A stretch of DNA of 64,000 nucleotides. It comes from Pseudomonadota bacterium (GTDB lineage Bacteria; Desulfobacterota; Binatia; Binatales; Binataceae). Shown here one piece after another: positions 27,808 to 37,201 of the stretch. The translations under genes and the position numbers were made by a program. Under the pieces are notes generated by a model. That model was not told the DNA's origin, made no database searches, and saw only the letters and a list, made by a program, of their open reading frames with translations. Within the stretch, counting starts at the first letter, position 1, and every line of letters starts with the position of its first letter. The stretch covers positions 290,923 through 354,922 of the forward strand of contig JAJPKA010000002.1 of the NCBI GenBank assembly GCA_021323945.1, written 5' to 3'.

Positions 27808-28476
27808 TTAGTCCTCGCTTACGACTTGCTCAAACAGCAGGTAACCTCCGGCCAAGAACAACAGGTCGCAGGCGCCGAGAATTTTAAGCCACTGCGCGAA
27901 ACCGGCAAACGGTAGCCCCGCTAAAGCAGCCTGAGTTGCCTTCACACCGGAGATCAGAGCCGGAATGAACACCGGAACGGTCAATAGTGGCAACAGCAGC
28001 TCTCCCGTCTTGATCTGAGCTTGGATTGCAGCCAGGAGCGTGGTCAGAGAAGCGAAGCCCATCGCTCCCATCATGAGCACTGGTGCCAGCCTGACGATTC
28101 GCATATCGAAGTTAAGATCAAAAAAGAAGACCATGAGGAACAGTGAGGTTATTTGGGCTACTGTCATAAAGATGAAGGAGGCGACCAGTTTGGCGGCGTA
28201 GATTGCCCCTCGGTCGGCGGGGCTAAGAAGAAGGCATCGGATACACTCGTTCTCCCATTCGCTCACCATTGCCTGTGTCGCGCCGGCCAACCCAGCGAAA
28301 ATCATCGCCACCCAGAGTGCCCCTGCTGCGAGCAGAGAACTACGCGAGGGCGCATCCAGCGCAAATGTCAGCACAGTCAAGATCAGCAAGGACAGGATGT
28401 TCAGAGTGATCGTGCTTTGGCCTCCTCGAAGCTCGAGTCGCAGGTCTTTATGCAGTATGGTCGCGAATGACGACAC
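27808..28476 (-). CDS. ccmB: Haem exporter permease CcmB
   Basis: A 222-residue, six-helix membrane partner of the CcmA ATPase. Early signature: LHKDLRLELRGGQ, followed by LWVAMIFAGLAGATQAMVSEWENE and LLSPADRGAIYAAKL, typical of CcmB. The GTG at 28476 is chosen because family homology starts there; an upstream in-frame TTG would add 21 unrelated residues. No strong ribosome site is seen. Confidence 0.9.
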   Translation of the reverse strand: MSSFATILHKDLRLELRGGQSTITLNILSLLILTVLTFALDAPSRSSLLAAGALWVAMIFAGLAGATQAMVSEWENECIRCLLLSPADRGAIYAAKLVASFIFMTVAQITSLFLMVFFFDLNFDMRIVRLAPVLMMGAMGFASLTTLLAAIQAQIKTGELLLPLLTVPVFIPALISGVKATQAALAGLPFAGFAQWLKILGACDLLFLAGGYLLFEQVVSED

Positions 28477-28571
28477 GGTTACTAAATTTCGGTATGAAAA
28501 ATGCGCGTTTGAGCCAAGCTCTCCGCGCTCAATTCGCAAAGTTGCAGCGATTTTAGCTGGCCTTGAGTCAA

Positions 28572-29270
28572 CTAGCCTGCCGCTGCCGGTCGTGGCTTGC
28601 GCCCCTCAGAATCCGAGCCAAAGTGAGCCATTACCAGGCGCCCGTTCTCAAGCGAATAGCTGATGAATGCCAAGTGGCGCAATTGATGCGGATCATGTGC
28701 GGTCATGACGACGGCGCAGCCGCGCTGCAGGGCATCGCGGACGAGTTCTGCTGCGATGTCGATTCCCTCAGCATCAAGTGCGGCGAAGGGCTCATCCATG
28801 ACCAGGACCTCAGGCTCGGTCATCATCGAGCGGGCAATTGTGAGGCGTTGCTCCATGCCTCTGGAGAAGGCGAAGACGGGTTCGTCGGCAAATGACCCCA
28901 GTCCTACCCGGTCAAGTAATTTCTCCACGACGTACTGGTAATCCGTTACCCGATAAAGTCGCGCGTAAAACTCGAGGTTTTCGCGGGCTGTAAGTCGGGG
29001 ATAGAGAAAACTCCGATGAGAGACTAGGCTGATTCGGCATCGCTGTTGAGGCCCAAGACTGTGAGCAGGTTCGCCGAACAACAGGGCCTGACCGCTCGAC
29101 GGCCGGGATAGTCCCGCAAGAATCCGCATTAGGGTGGATTTACCACTACCATTGCGGCCAACGATGAGCGCACCTTCACCGCGGTTGACTCTAAGGTCAA
29201 TGCAGCGCAGAACCGGCAGCACGCCGAAGATTTTACTTACCTGGCGGGCTTCGAGCTGTGCCGTGTTCAT
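28572..29270 (-). CDS. ccmA: Haem exporter ATP-binding protein CcmA
   Basis: A 232-residue ABC ATPase that powers release of holo-CcmE. Walker A GRNGSGKST (about 38-46), signature FSRGMEQRLTIAR, Walker B VLVMDEP and the switch His in TAHD are all present. The C-terminal 20 residues are Arg/Pro/Ala-rich and variable. It follows the CcmI-like gene after 18 bases. Confidence 0.93.
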   Translation of the reverse strand: MNTAQLEARQVSKIFGVLPVLRCIDLRVNRGEGALIVGRNGSGKSTLMRILAGLSRPSSGQALLFGEPAHSLGPQQRCRISLVSHRSFLYPRLTARENLEFYARLYRVTDYQYVVEKLLDRVGLGSFADEPVFAFSRGMEQRLTIARSMMTEPEVLVMDEPFAALDAEGIDIAAELVRDALQRGCAVVMTAHDPHQLRHLAFISYSLENGRLVMAHFGSDSEGRKPRPAAAG

Positions 29271-29288
29271 GTATGACGGAAACCCGTC

Positions 29289-29705
29289 CTACTCGCGAAG
29301 GGCGCCGCAATCTGGGCAGAAGTTGTGAGTCGGATTGGATCTAGCGCCGCATTGCCAACAAAAATTACCTTTTTCAAAGGTCGCGCGGCCCCCATTTGCC
29401 GGTCTGAGGTCAGATCGAGACCCCGAAGGGGTTGCGTCGCCTTCGATTGAGCGCATTGCAGCCAGGGCCCGAGCTTCCAAACGCTGTCTGAGAAAGCGAT
29501 AGTCGTCCGCATCCAGTTTGCCCATAGCGCGATCGAATTCGAGCTCACGCAAAGCTTGGACCGCTAAGGCATGCTCCCGCTCAAAGTTTTGACGTTTCAT
29601 GTCCGGCTCGGGAGCCGAAATGCCCGCCTGAAGCTCAGTAAGAGGTGCCGCCACAAATAGGGCTACTGCGGTGATTATCAGTAGGGCGGCAATCCAGATG
29701 GCCAC
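29289..29705 (-). CDS. CcmI-like protein with C-terminal zinc ribbon
   Basis: A 138-residue protein. The N-terminal transmembrane helix (residues 2-22) is followed by a helix with ALRELEFDRAMGKLDADDYRFLRQRLEARAL, closely matching the CcmI/CycH N-terminal module. The TPR part of full CcmI, which holds apocytochrome c, is absent. Instead a Cys4 zinc ribbon, CWQCG...FCPDCG, closes the protein. The start is GTG, 1 base after the ccmH stop. By position it should take part in apocytochrome handling with CcmH and CcmF; the ribbon's role is unknown. Confidence 0.75.
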   Translation of the reverse strand: MAIWIAALLIITAVALFVAAPLTELQAGISAPEPDMKRQNFEREHALAVQALRELEFDRAMGKLDADDYRFLRQRLEARALAAMRSIEGDATPSGSRSDLRPANGGRATFEKGNFCWQCGARSNPTHNFCPDCGALRE

Positions 29706-29706
29706 T

Positions 29707-30207
29707 TCAGACTTGGTCCCGAATCTGTTGCTCGAGCCGGCGCTTGAGTTCGTCGGGCGCTGGACGGTCAAGGGTTTCGTTGAGCACAGTCGATTCTGAG
29801 CGCCACCGGTAGATGGCTCCAATAATGATGAAGCAGCCGGCGAATACCGCTATGCCGGGCATTAACCAGGCAAGCAGATTAAAGCCCTCGGCGGTCGGGG
29901 CCGACAGGATTTTTTCACCATACTTAACCCGGAAACTGCGAATTATCTGCGTCGGCCCCATGCCTCGCAGTATCATGGCTTCGATTTGCTCGCGTACAGG
30001 GACCGAAAATTCGCATTGCGGGTGGTTGCAATTGGCGACTGTCAGCCCACATCCGCATTGACATGTCAGACCTTCACTGACTTCCTGCAAAGAGGTTTTC
30101 TGCGATAGTCCAAGTGCGCGGCTAACAGGTATAGCCATAAGAATCATAATCCAGGCAGACAAGACCAGACATTTGAGGGGTGGATGAATCAAACCTGGCT
30201 GCCTCAT
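29707..30207 (-). CDS. ccmH: Cytochrome c maturation protein CcmH
   Basis: A 166-residue protein with an N-terminal signal/anchor helix (11-32), a periplasmic Cys domain and a second helix (about 111-133). The thiol motif is LTCQCGCG...C...C (Cys49, 51, 53, 60 and 65) rather than the simple LRCxxC, a form common outside the Gammaproteobacteria. It should reduce apocytochrome CxxCH thiols and hand them to CcmF. It overlaps the ccmF stop by 4 bases (ATGA). No CcmG thioredoxin gene is present in the window. Confidence 0.88.
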   Translation of the reverse strand: MRQPGLIHPPLKCLVLSAWIMILMAIPVSRALGLSQKTSLQEVSEGLTCQCGCGLTVANCNHPQCEFSVPVREQIEAMILRGMGPTQIIRSFRVKYGEKILSAPTAEGFNLLAWLMPGIAVFAGCFIIIGAIYRWRSESTVLNETLDRPAPDELKRRLEQQIRDQV

Positions 30208-32216
30208 TCACCTTCGAGAACTGCCGGCGGTCCGGTCTCTGCGGCTACCGTGCCCCGCACCAGGGCAGCTATCGCGCTGCGCTCACGAACATTCGGCCAC
30301 AGGGCGACAACTGTACCTATTGCCATCACGAAGCCACCGGCCCACAGCCAGAAGACCAACGGCGTTAGAAAGACCTGAAACGTAGCGAGGTCGCTCTTGT
30401 CATCGATACTCGCAAGTACTGCATAAAGGTCGCTCATCGGTGTAGAGCGAATGGCCACACTGGTTGCTGGCTGCTGCTGGCGCCTATAAAAGAGCTTCGC
30501 AGGGTACATTCTTGCGATCGGTTCGCCCCTGTAGAGCACCTGAAGCTCAGCGCGCGCACTCTCGAGATGCGCTGTAGCGTCATGATCCAGTCCCAGGAAG
30601 ATCAGTTCGTACGGCCCGACATCCATCGAGCCGCCCGGCTTGAGAGTTTTCTTTACTTCAGTCTTGAAAAACGACGAACCCACGATTCCGACAAACGCCA
30701 GGGCGACACCGACATGAATGATATAACCGCCGTAACGGCGATTGTTCTTGGCTATAAGGTTGACAACGGCACGTACCGGAGTTTCTGCGGTCATGTGCTG
30801 GCGGGCGCTGGCTCCACGACGAAACTCCACCAGCACGGTGCCCAGGGCAAACGCCGCCAATGAGAATGCGCTGAGCACATACCACTGACGCAAACCGGCA
30901 ATTAGCGCACCGAGACCGGTCATAAGTCCCAGGACCGCCGGGGTTGCGAATGTTGTAGCCAAAGCGTGTAGCGAGGTCCGCCGCCAGGCTATCAAAGGTC
31001 CCACACCCATCAAAAAGATCAGAGCCAGGGCCAGCGGAGCGTTGACCTTATCGAAGAAAGGCGGGCCAACGGTGATTTTCACCCCGCGCACTGCCTCCGA
31101 TAGAACTGGGAAAAGGGTACCCCAGAAAACCGCAAACGCAATGCCAACCAGTACCAGGTTGTTGAAGAGAAATGCGGCTTCGCGCGAGAGATATGACTCC
31201 ATTTCTGCGGGGGACCGTAATTGCTTGACCCGGCTGAGCAGCAGCGCCGTATAGGCAACCGTTACACATAGCAGAAAAGCCAGAAAGAATGGCCCTAGCC
31301 CCGATTGTGTGAACGAATGGACCGAAGAAATTACCCCGCTGCGAGTTATGAACGTTCCAAACAGGGTCAAGCAAAAGGCCACGCCAATCAGTGCGAGGTT
31401 CCAGATCTTAAGCATGTCCTTGCGTTCTTGAATCATTATTGAATGCAGATATGCGGTCATAACCAACCACGGCATAAACGCCGCATTTTCGACCGGGTCC
31501 CAGGCCCAGTAGCCACCCCAACCCAACACTTCGTAAGCCCATCTGGCACCAAACAAATTCCCCAGCGTCAAAAAAAACCACGAGAAGACCGCCCAACGGC
31601 GCGTAGACCGAATCCAGCCGTCGTCAAATCGTCCGGTAATTAAGGCGGCTGTGGCAAACGCAAACGGCACACTGGCGCTAACGTAGCCCGTGTACAGAGA
31701 GGGAGGATGGATTGCCATCCAGTAATTTTGCAGTAGAGGATTGAGGTCCTGGCCGTCCGTGGGCATTTTGGTAACCATGTCGAACGGCCGAGTGACAAAA
31801 TTCAGCATGAATAGGAAAAAAATTGCGAGTCCTGCCAACACCGATAATGCGTATGGTGCCAGTACCGCACTGCGGCGGTACTGAAAGGCGACAATTCCCG
31901 TGAACAGCGCCAAGAGCCACGTCCAAAACAGTAGCGACCCCTGCTGACCGCCCCATAGCGCCGTAACCTTGTACATAGTCGGCAGAGTCAGGCTGCTGTA
32001 ACTGGCGACATATTCGAGAGAGAAGTCGCTTTGTAGCAGACTCATCAAGAGCGCCAACACCGCCACCGTGACCATCGCAGCATTAGCCCAAAGAGCGTGC
32101 CGCGCGCTTGCGACCAGCGATGGTATATTGCGCTGCGTACCGAGCACATTCGCCACGATGGAATATGACGTGACTACGAGTGCGAGCGCGAGTGCCAGTT
32201 CACCTACTAGAGGCAT
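30204..32216 (-). CDS. ccmF: Cytochrome c haem lyase CcmF
   Basis: A 670-residue membrane protein with about 15 helices, the core of the haem ligase. The WWD haem-binding region WGGYWAWDPVENAAFMPWL (about 236-254) and the four conserved external His, for example in AIHPPSLY and SVHSF, are visible. Length is typical and no CcmH fusion is seen. It starts 6 bases after the ccmE stop. A C-terminal periplasmic domain of about 130 residues precedes the last helix. Confidence 0.94.
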   Translation of the reverse strand: MPLVGELALALALVVTSYSIVANVLGTQRNIPSLVASARHALWANAAMVTVAVLALLMSLLQSDFSLEYVASYSSLTLPTMYKVTALWGGQQGSLLFWTWLLALFTGIVAFQYRRSAVLAPYALSVLAGLAIFFLFMLNFVTRPFDMVTKMPTDGQDLNPLLQNYWMAIHPPSLYTGYVSASVPFAFATAALITGRFDDGWIRSTRRWAVFSWFFLTLGNLFGARWAYEVLGWGGYWAWDPVENAAFMPWLVMTAYLHSIMIQERKDMLKIWNLALIGVAFCLTLFGTFITRSGVISSVHSFTQSGLGPFFLAFLLCVTVAYTALLLSRVKQLRSPAEMESYLSREAAFLFNNLVLVGIAFAVFWGTLFPVLSEAVRGVKITVGPPFFDKVNAPLALALIFLMGVGPLIAWRRTSLHALATTFATPAVLGLMTGLGALIAGLRQWYVLSAFSLAAFALGTVLVEFRRGASARQHMTAETPVRAVVNLIAKNNRRYGGYIIHVGVALAFVGIVGSSFFKTEVKKTLKPGGSMDVGPYELIFLGLDHDATAHLESARAELQVLYRGEPIARMYPAKLFYRRQQQPATSVAIRSTPMSDLYAVLASIDDKSDLATFQVFLTPLVFWLWAGGFVMAIGTVVALWPNVRERSAIAALVRGTVAAETGPPAVLEGE

Positions 32217-32222
32217 ATGGAA

Positions 32223-32675
32223 TTATTCCGGCTTCGATTTAGGCACGTACTTAGAAGGACAACTGGTTAAAACCTGCCGTGCTTCAATCATGTTGTCGCC
32301 GTCCAGCTGACCTTCAACGATGACGTCGCGCCCAGCCGCAAACATGTCGGGCTTTGGTTGACCGCGACTCAGCACATTAAATACCGCTGTCCCAAGACTG
32401 CCGGCAGCCACCGGGGTAACTGGCGACTCTCCTTCGGCTGGCGGCTCGGAGATCGCAAATTTGAGGGTCAGGCTCGACGGATCCCACTGAATCGTGCCCG
32501 GCACCACCCGCCCGGCTATTCGCAGCATTTGCCCCGATAACTCGCCGCGCCGCGCATTGACCTCGTTGACAGTAAGGTAATATTCGGCCGTATTGCTTAC
32601 CGCGCTTGCGATCAGATATCCGATCGCAGCTACGACGAGCATTATGCCGATAACAAATCGCGCCTGTTTTGGCAT
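32223..32675 (-). CDS. ccmE: Haem chaperone CcmE, CxxxY variant
   Basis: A 150-residue protein: an N-terminal anchor helix (7-25), then an OB-fold domain that carries haem in the periplasm. In classic CcmE a His in H-x3-Y bonds haem covalently. Here the motif is C-P-S-K-Y (Cys139, Tyr143), so Cys replaces His. This CxxxY type is known from archaea and some Desulfovibrio-like bacteria, where it was described in systems lacking CcmH. Here CcmH is present. It is the first ccm gene, 119 bases downstream of the transglycosylase gene. Confidence 0.92.
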   Translation of the reverse strand: MPKQARFVIGIMLVVAAIGYLIASAVSNTAEYYLTVNEVNARRGELSGQMLRIAGRVVPGTIQWDPSSLTLKFAISEPPAEGESPVTPVAAGSLGTAVFNVLSRGQPKPDMFAAGRDVIVEGQLDGDNMIEARQVLTSCPSKYVPKSKPE

Positions 32676-32794
32676 ACTCGGTTTCTTGAGATTGCGTTAA
32701 AGCGGTTTCAGCACCGACTGGCCCCCTATTCTTGCCGAGCTAACCCAGAATCAGCAAGCGCGTTACAAAGACGTTCAATTCTCGTGGTTCGGCA

Positions 32795-34852
32795 TCAGTC
32801 GGCGTTGCGGCGGTCCCATTGGCTGGCGCAATTCAGTATGTCAAAGGACTGCCCAGATGCGATCGCCTGATATTTGACCCAGAAAGCCTGGTCGGTTGTA
32901 CGTAGGGCCTGAGGTTCATCCGCCTGTCGCCATCGATTATACGCTTCCGGACCACCGTTATATGCCGCGTATGCGGCGCGCGCGAGGACTGCAGCATCGT
33001 TGGAATGAAGACGAGCAGAGGCACCTCCTAAAAACCGGCGCAGAATTTCTGATCCTGCACTCAGATTATAGACGATATCCCACTGCAGATGTGGAAGGCT
33101 ATAGAAACCCCGCCACACATACTTGTTGACCTGCATCAAACCAATATCGCCACTCCTTGACTCCAAAAACCTGATCCGACCGTGCTTGATAACGAATTGC
33201 CGCCAGCAGCTTTCCTGCCATGCCGTCGCTTTTAACAAGGTAGGCCACAAATCCCGGTAGGGCGGGTCGGGAGTATCGTCTTCAAACTCATAACGTGCAG
33301 CCAGATTCAGCAACTGGTTGAGTTCGTTCTTGTAGGTTGCAGCATTCTTTCCATTCACCACAACTCCATGCAACTTGCTCCCCAATTGCAGCATCGCAAC
33401 AGCGTTTTGGCGTTTCGTCGAAATGTCATCAGCGAAAGCGGGAATTGGTCCCGCCACAAACCAGCGTGCAGACACGGTCGAGATTGCGGGTCGCGTCGGG
33501 TTGACATTGGTCACGGCTGGCGCACCGCCAATGGCTGGGCCAGGTGGCGGATTTAATGGAAAATGAGCCGAGGCTCCGCTGGGCTCCGGTGGTGTAGGCG
33601 ACGGCGAACCAGGCGGCCCATACCGCGTGGTTGGCGCTGGACCAGTTGATGGTTCAGCTGCGGCCGGTTGCTCGAGTGGCGCGGCCAGACCAAACAACCG
33701 GCGCAACTCCGGATCCTCGTCGAAGCTGTAAGCCAAAGGATCGCCACTCCACTGAGGAGCCATGATGCGCGCCAGGCGCCGGAGGTCTGCGGCCGAAATT
33801 CGCAGACCAAGAGCCGAGCCAGCCTGGTCCAAGGCGAACAAAGCATCTCCCGCCGAGATAAACGAAAGAAATTCCAGCGACCGATCGCCCAGGGCTCCTT
33901 GCGCCGCAGCTTTCTGAATTACTTGCCCAAGGCGGGTCCACTCTTGCAAAAACAACAGACGAACCGGGTCCGGACCGCTGACGCCCTGCGGCTGTGCGAG
34001 CGCAGCAACTAGCCGCTCCCGGCTGTCAAGCAGGATGTCCAACAATTGATCGCGAACATCGTGATTGCTCACGGTTGTCCCGACCTGCTTGATCGCGAAA
34101 ACGAGAAACGCATCCCAGTTGTTGAGCGCGTTATTCCAGGCTGCGACCTCTGCAGCTCTCAGCGGTGCTGTGGAGCCGCTGGTTGGCGGTACCGCAACTT
34201 CCGACGGCAGATCAATGGTCATCGTCAGCCGGATACCAGTAGGTTCGACGTCTATTCTCCGCCCCAGTTGAATGCTCGCGAGCGCCAAATGCAGCGCCGC
34301 TTGATGTTCTGCTGGCACCGCCATTTGGGCGAGGTTGTCGAGCTCGCGAATCGCGGGGGTCATGTCGAACGAATAGGTTTCCAGCGCGGGTGTGAAGCTT
34401 TGTTTGATTAGATCGAAGCCACGACCAACCAGCAAAGTCTTCTGATGATTGCGGTCGTACAGGTTAACATCGGTTACGTGAACCTTGAGCGCGAATCCGG
34501 CGATATATGGGGTAGTAGTGGCGTCAATAATACCCGACCAGGTTATCGGGGCCAGGCACTGGTTGCCGACAGGGACCCCCAGGTTCAAGTGACCAACACT
34601 CTCGACATGCAACGCTCCATTCTGTTGACCGAAAGACGGGTTCTCAACATAAAGATATTGGCAATCGTTCTCTCCGTTCCAGAGTTGCGCCCTCCCAGCC
34701 CGGCTATTGAGGCGTTGCCGCAGCACATCGGTCATCAGGGGATAGCTTATGTGCAACGGCACTTCCACCGGCCGCGCAAGCAGCCATTTTGGACTGAGGA
34801 GCAGTGCGGTCAGAATCGCCAACGCCACAGCTGGCCGCGTTGACGCAATCAT
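32795..34852 (-). CDS. Large lytic transglycosylase (SLT domain) with unknown N-terminal region
   Basis: A 685-residue exported protein. A signal peptide starts MIASTRPAVALAILTALLL and ends near LLARP. Residues about 30-390 form an unrecognised region, beta-rich at first (HISYPLMTDVLRQRL...VNLYDRN) then helical. A Pro-rich linker (about 391-450) leads to the C-terminal SLT lysozyme-like domain, with the catalytic Glu547 in AWQESCWRQF, GDIGLMQVNKYVWRG and AYAAYNGGPEAYNRW. It should cleave the MurNAc-GlcNAc bond in peptidoglycan. The 41 codons before the chosen ATG look non-coding. It is upstream of ccmE on the same strand. Confidence 0.82.
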   Translation of the reverse strand: MIASTRPAVALAILTALLLSPKWLLARPVEVPLHISYPLMTDVLRQRLNSRAGRAQLWNGENDCQYLYVENPSFGQQNGALHVESVGHLNLGVPVGNQCLAPITWSGIIDATTTPYIAGFALKVHVTDVNLYDRNHQKTLLVGRGFDLIKQSFTPALETYSFDMTPAIRELDNLAQMAVPAEHQAALHLALASIQLGRRIDVEPTGIRLTMTIDLPSEVAVPPTSGSTAPLRAAEVAAWNNALNNWDAFLVFAIKQVGTTVSNHDVRDQLLDILLDSRERLVAALAQPQGVSGPDPVRLLFLQEWTRLGQVIQKAAAQGALGDRSLEFLSFISAGDALFALDQAGSALGLRISAADLRRLARIMAPQWSGDPLAYSFDEDPELRRLFGLAAPLEQPAAAEPSTGPAPTTRYGPPGSPSPTPPEPSGASAHFPLNPPPGPAIGGAPAVTNVNPTRPAISTVSARWFVAGPIPAFADDISTKRQNAVAMLQLGSKLHGVVVNGKNAATYKNELNQLLNLAARYEFEDDTPDPPYRDLWPTLLKATAWQESCWRQFVIKHGRIRFLESRSGDIGLMQVNKYVWRGFYSLPHLQWDIVYNLSAGSEILRRFLGGASARLHSNDAAVLARAAYAAYNGGPEAYNRWRQADEPQALRTTDQAFWVKYQAIASGQSFDILNCASQWDRRNAD

Positions 34853-35083
34853 GAAGAGATGCGCGCATTTGGATGACGGTTTTTCTGACAATCGTTTCAC
34901 GCTATGGCGAAGATGAGTAACCAACCTTGCGCATCGCCGGGTTAACCGTCGGGCCCCCTGACGTGCGATGGTCAATGCTCTTTGATGTTATAGATTGCGA
35001 GAGGCAAGTGTAATCTCCCGACAAACGGAATCCATGTGCCGGAAGTGGGGCTGTCGCGCTTGGGCACGGTCGGAGGCCTCTGA

Positions 35084-35815
35084 ATGCTCGAAGGAGAGCC
35101 TCGCAAGCCTAACGACCTGGATCTGCTGGGGCGTATTAAGGGTCTGGAATGGCTTTCCGGACCGCAGCGACGACGCCTCATCTCTGCTGCCGCAACCTAT
35201 GACGTGGCGCGTGACCAACTAATCTTTTCGGACGAGATCGCACCAAGCTCAGACGTATTCATAATCCTTTCGGGCGCGGCCCGTTTCCGCTGCGTAGGGG
35301 TCAAGCACGGCAGCATCGCGATTGCCCTGCTGCCGCCGGGCGTGATTCCGAGACCGCCCGTGTTTACCAGCTTCAGATGCCAGTTTCACTGCGAAGCACT
35401 GCGGCACAGCCGGATCGCCAGACTTGCACGAGAACGCTTTATAGAGATCCTGACGGGCTATCGGCTTCCCAATTTTGACCGGGTTGCGACTCTCTTGTTT
35501 GGAGGGTTGGATAGGCTGCTGATTCGCTATCCAGGATTTACCGGCCTGGAACTGCGCGCGCGAGTGGCACAGGCTCTCTTGGAGCTGGGCATGGGTTTCG
35601 GGGCGCGCAATTCGCGAGGCATGGTTCTGACTATCAGTCTTACACAACAGGAATTGGCCAACCTGGTCGGGGCTTCGAGGCCCAAGATCAGCATTGTCTT
35701 GAGCGAGCTGATTCGACGCCATGCGATCTATAGAGAGGGTCGACGCATGGTTATCGTGCCGTCTCGCCTGGAGGAGATCGCCCAGTCGACTCGCCCTCGT
35801 GTCTGTCCGCCTTAG
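35084..35815 (+). CDS. Crp/Fnr-family transcriptional regulator
   Basis: A 243-residue protein: an N-terminal cyclic-nucleotide-binding-like beta barrel (about 15-125), a dimerisation helix and a C-terminal winged helix with LTQQELANLVGASRPKISIVLSEL (about 186-209). No N-terminal Fnr Cys cluster and no clear cAMP-binding RxS motif are seen, so the signal is unknown. GGAGG lies 7 bases before the ATG, a strong start. It is divergent from the transglycosylase-ccm operon, so control of those genes is possible but unproven. Confidence 0.88.
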   Translation: MLEGEPRKPNDLDLLGRIKGLEWLSGPQRRRLISAAATYDVARDQLIFSDEIAPSSDVFIILSGAARFRCVGVKHGSIAIALLPPGVIPRPPVFTSFRCQFHCEALRHSRIARLARERFIEILTGYRLPNFDRVATLLFGGLDRLLIRYPGFTGLELRARVAQALLELGMGFGARNSRGMVLTISLTQQELANLVGASRPKISIVLSELIRRHAIYREGRRMVIVPSRLEEIAQSTRPRVCPP

Positions 35816-35836
35816 CTCAGGCCGTGCCCGAAAGGC

Positions 35837-36658
35837 CTAGTTGTCTTGCTCGTTGGCTTGGCTTGAGCCCAGCGCGACTCCCCGCTTACTGTTGCGAATG
35901 AATTCGATCATTTCGGCGACTTCAGCGGCAAGCGGCATTTGTTCTTGAAGTCTCTCCAGAGCAAGCTTCAGGTTCTGGCGTCGGCGAAACAGTAGCGCAA
36001 AGGCGTTGCGAATAGAGCGAATTGATTCAGCACTAAAGCCAGCACGGCGCAGACCGATTGCATTTACAGCTCGCAATGTATGTGTGCCATCCATTAGGCA
36101 AAACGGAGGAACATCGCGGCTGGTCCGGCTCAGACCACGCATCATGGAAAGTCGCCCCAAGCGCACGAATTGATGCACCACGCAGTTGCCGGAAACGATG
36201 GCGTGGTCACCCACTTCGACCCATCCGGCCAATAACGCTCCGCCAGAAATTATTGTGTGGTTGCCGATGCGGCAATCGTGGGCGACATGTGAGTTCTGCA
36301 TAAAAAAATTTCCATTGCCGATGATGGTGGCATCGCCCCGTTCACTGCCGCGATGGACGGTCACGCCTTCGCGAAAGACGTTGTCGTCACCGATCAAAAC
36401 TCGCCGTCGCCCACCAGTGTACGCGACGTCTTGCGGTTCATCGCCTATCACCACATTGGGGTGGAGAACATTACGGGCCCCGAGTTCAGCATCACCAAGG
36501 ATGGTCACATGGTTCAGCAATCGACAGCCGGGGTTGAGGCGGATCCGTCCTTCCAGGAGGCAGAAGGGCCCGACATAAACTCCTTCAGCCAGCTCGACCT
36601 CGGGACCAATGACCGCCGTCGGATGCACATGAATTGCTTTTCCTTCAGCGGGACTCAT
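35837..36658 (-). CDS. lpxA: UDP-N-acetylglucosamine acyltransferase
   Basis: A 273-residue left-handed beta-helix enzyme, the first step of lipid A synthesis. Hexapeptide repeats run through the first 190 residues. The catalytic His lies in [11 protein letters not shown], and [12 protein letters not shown] and [25 protein letters not shown] are typical of LpxA. The C-terminal helical domain is complete, with an acidic tail. In most Gram-negatives lpxA sits with lpxD, fabZ and lpxB; here it stands with yacG instead, its start overlapping the yacG stop by 4 bases. Confidence 0.92.
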   Translation of the reverse strand: MSPAEGKAIHVHPTAVIGPEVELAEGVYVGPFCLLEGRIRLNPGCRLLNHVTILGDAELGARNVLHPNVVIGDEPQDVAYTGGRRRVLIGDDNVFREGVTVHRGSERGDATIIGNGNFFMQNSHVAHDCRIGNHTIISGGALLAGWVEVGDHAIVSGNCVVHQFVRLGRLSMMRGLSRTSRDVPPFCLMDGTHTLRAVNAIGLRRAGFSAESIRSIRNAFALLFRRRQNLKLALERLQEQMPLAAEVAEMIEFIRNSKRGVALGSSQANEQDN

Positions 36659-36858
36659 TTCGAATGGTTGTCACGGCGAGACTTGTGCTCGGGACGGTCA
36701 CCCGGGTGTTCGTGATCCTCGACCGGTTTGCCGGCGATCCGATACTCGCCGCCAGCCCAAAGTCCCAGATCAATTGTCTGACATCGTTCGGAGCAGAAAG
36801 GTCGATACCGATTTGTCGGACTGTTGTCGGTGGTCTTCTTACAGATCGGACAGCGCAT
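36655..36858 (-). CDS. yacG: DNA gyrase inhibitor / zinc-binding protein YacG
   Basis: A 67-residue protein with the YacG Cys4 zinc finger: CPIC (Cys3, Cys6) and FCSERC (Cys22, Cys26), followed by the hallmark IDLGLW and GEYRI. In E. coli YacG binds GyrB and blocks DNA binding. The polar tail is rich in His, Asp, Glu and Arg. It precedes lpxA in a two-gene unit. Confidence 0.9.
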   Translation of the reverse strand: MRCPICKKTTDNSPTNRYRPFCSERCQTIDLGLWAGGEYRIAGKPVEDHEHPGDRPEHKSRRDNHSK

Positions 36859-37201
36859 ATGCTGAAGTCAGATCACTCAAAACGTTCGGGTAGCACCAAT
36901 TTTAAACCCAGGTGGGATTTTCCGATAGGTGGTAGGGCTACGCACCGCTTAAGGAGCGGATCTTCGGCCTGTTTGCTGACGGCACATTCTCCGCCCCAAT
37001 AGTTTGTCGCTGCCCAATGAATAGGGTGCGACAATCCGAATTTGCGATCGCAAAACATGTTCAACTACGGGTTTTCGTTTGTGATCCCTGTTCTGCCACA
37101 TCGCTGGGAGTTGCCGGGTACTGTCGGCTCGGCGGTACATTGCCCAACTTTTGTTCCTTCTGTCATAGTGCGTGGATCTTCTGTCGGCAACAAAGCAATT
37201 G
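36859..37201. other. 343-base stretch without a certain gene
   Basis: Between the yacG start and the metH end (both minus strand). It holds a perfect palindrome and a possible small Cys-rich reading frame on the plus strand, both listed separately. A D-arm-like segment near 36925-36960 does not form a tRNA. Nothing else was recognised. Confidence 0.6.

Noticed and set aside
35819..35838. AGGCC/GGCCT hairpin between crp-like gene and lpxA as a terminator
   Set aside because: Only five base pairs, a 10-base loop and no T-run; overlaps the lpxA stop.
36920..36965. tRNA-like segment with a TGGTAG-type D-arm and a CCGC/GCGG stem whose 7-base loop could hold anticodon AAG
   Set aside because: No T-arm (GTTCRANYC) or acceptor stem follows, and an AAG leucine anticodon is not expected in bacteria.
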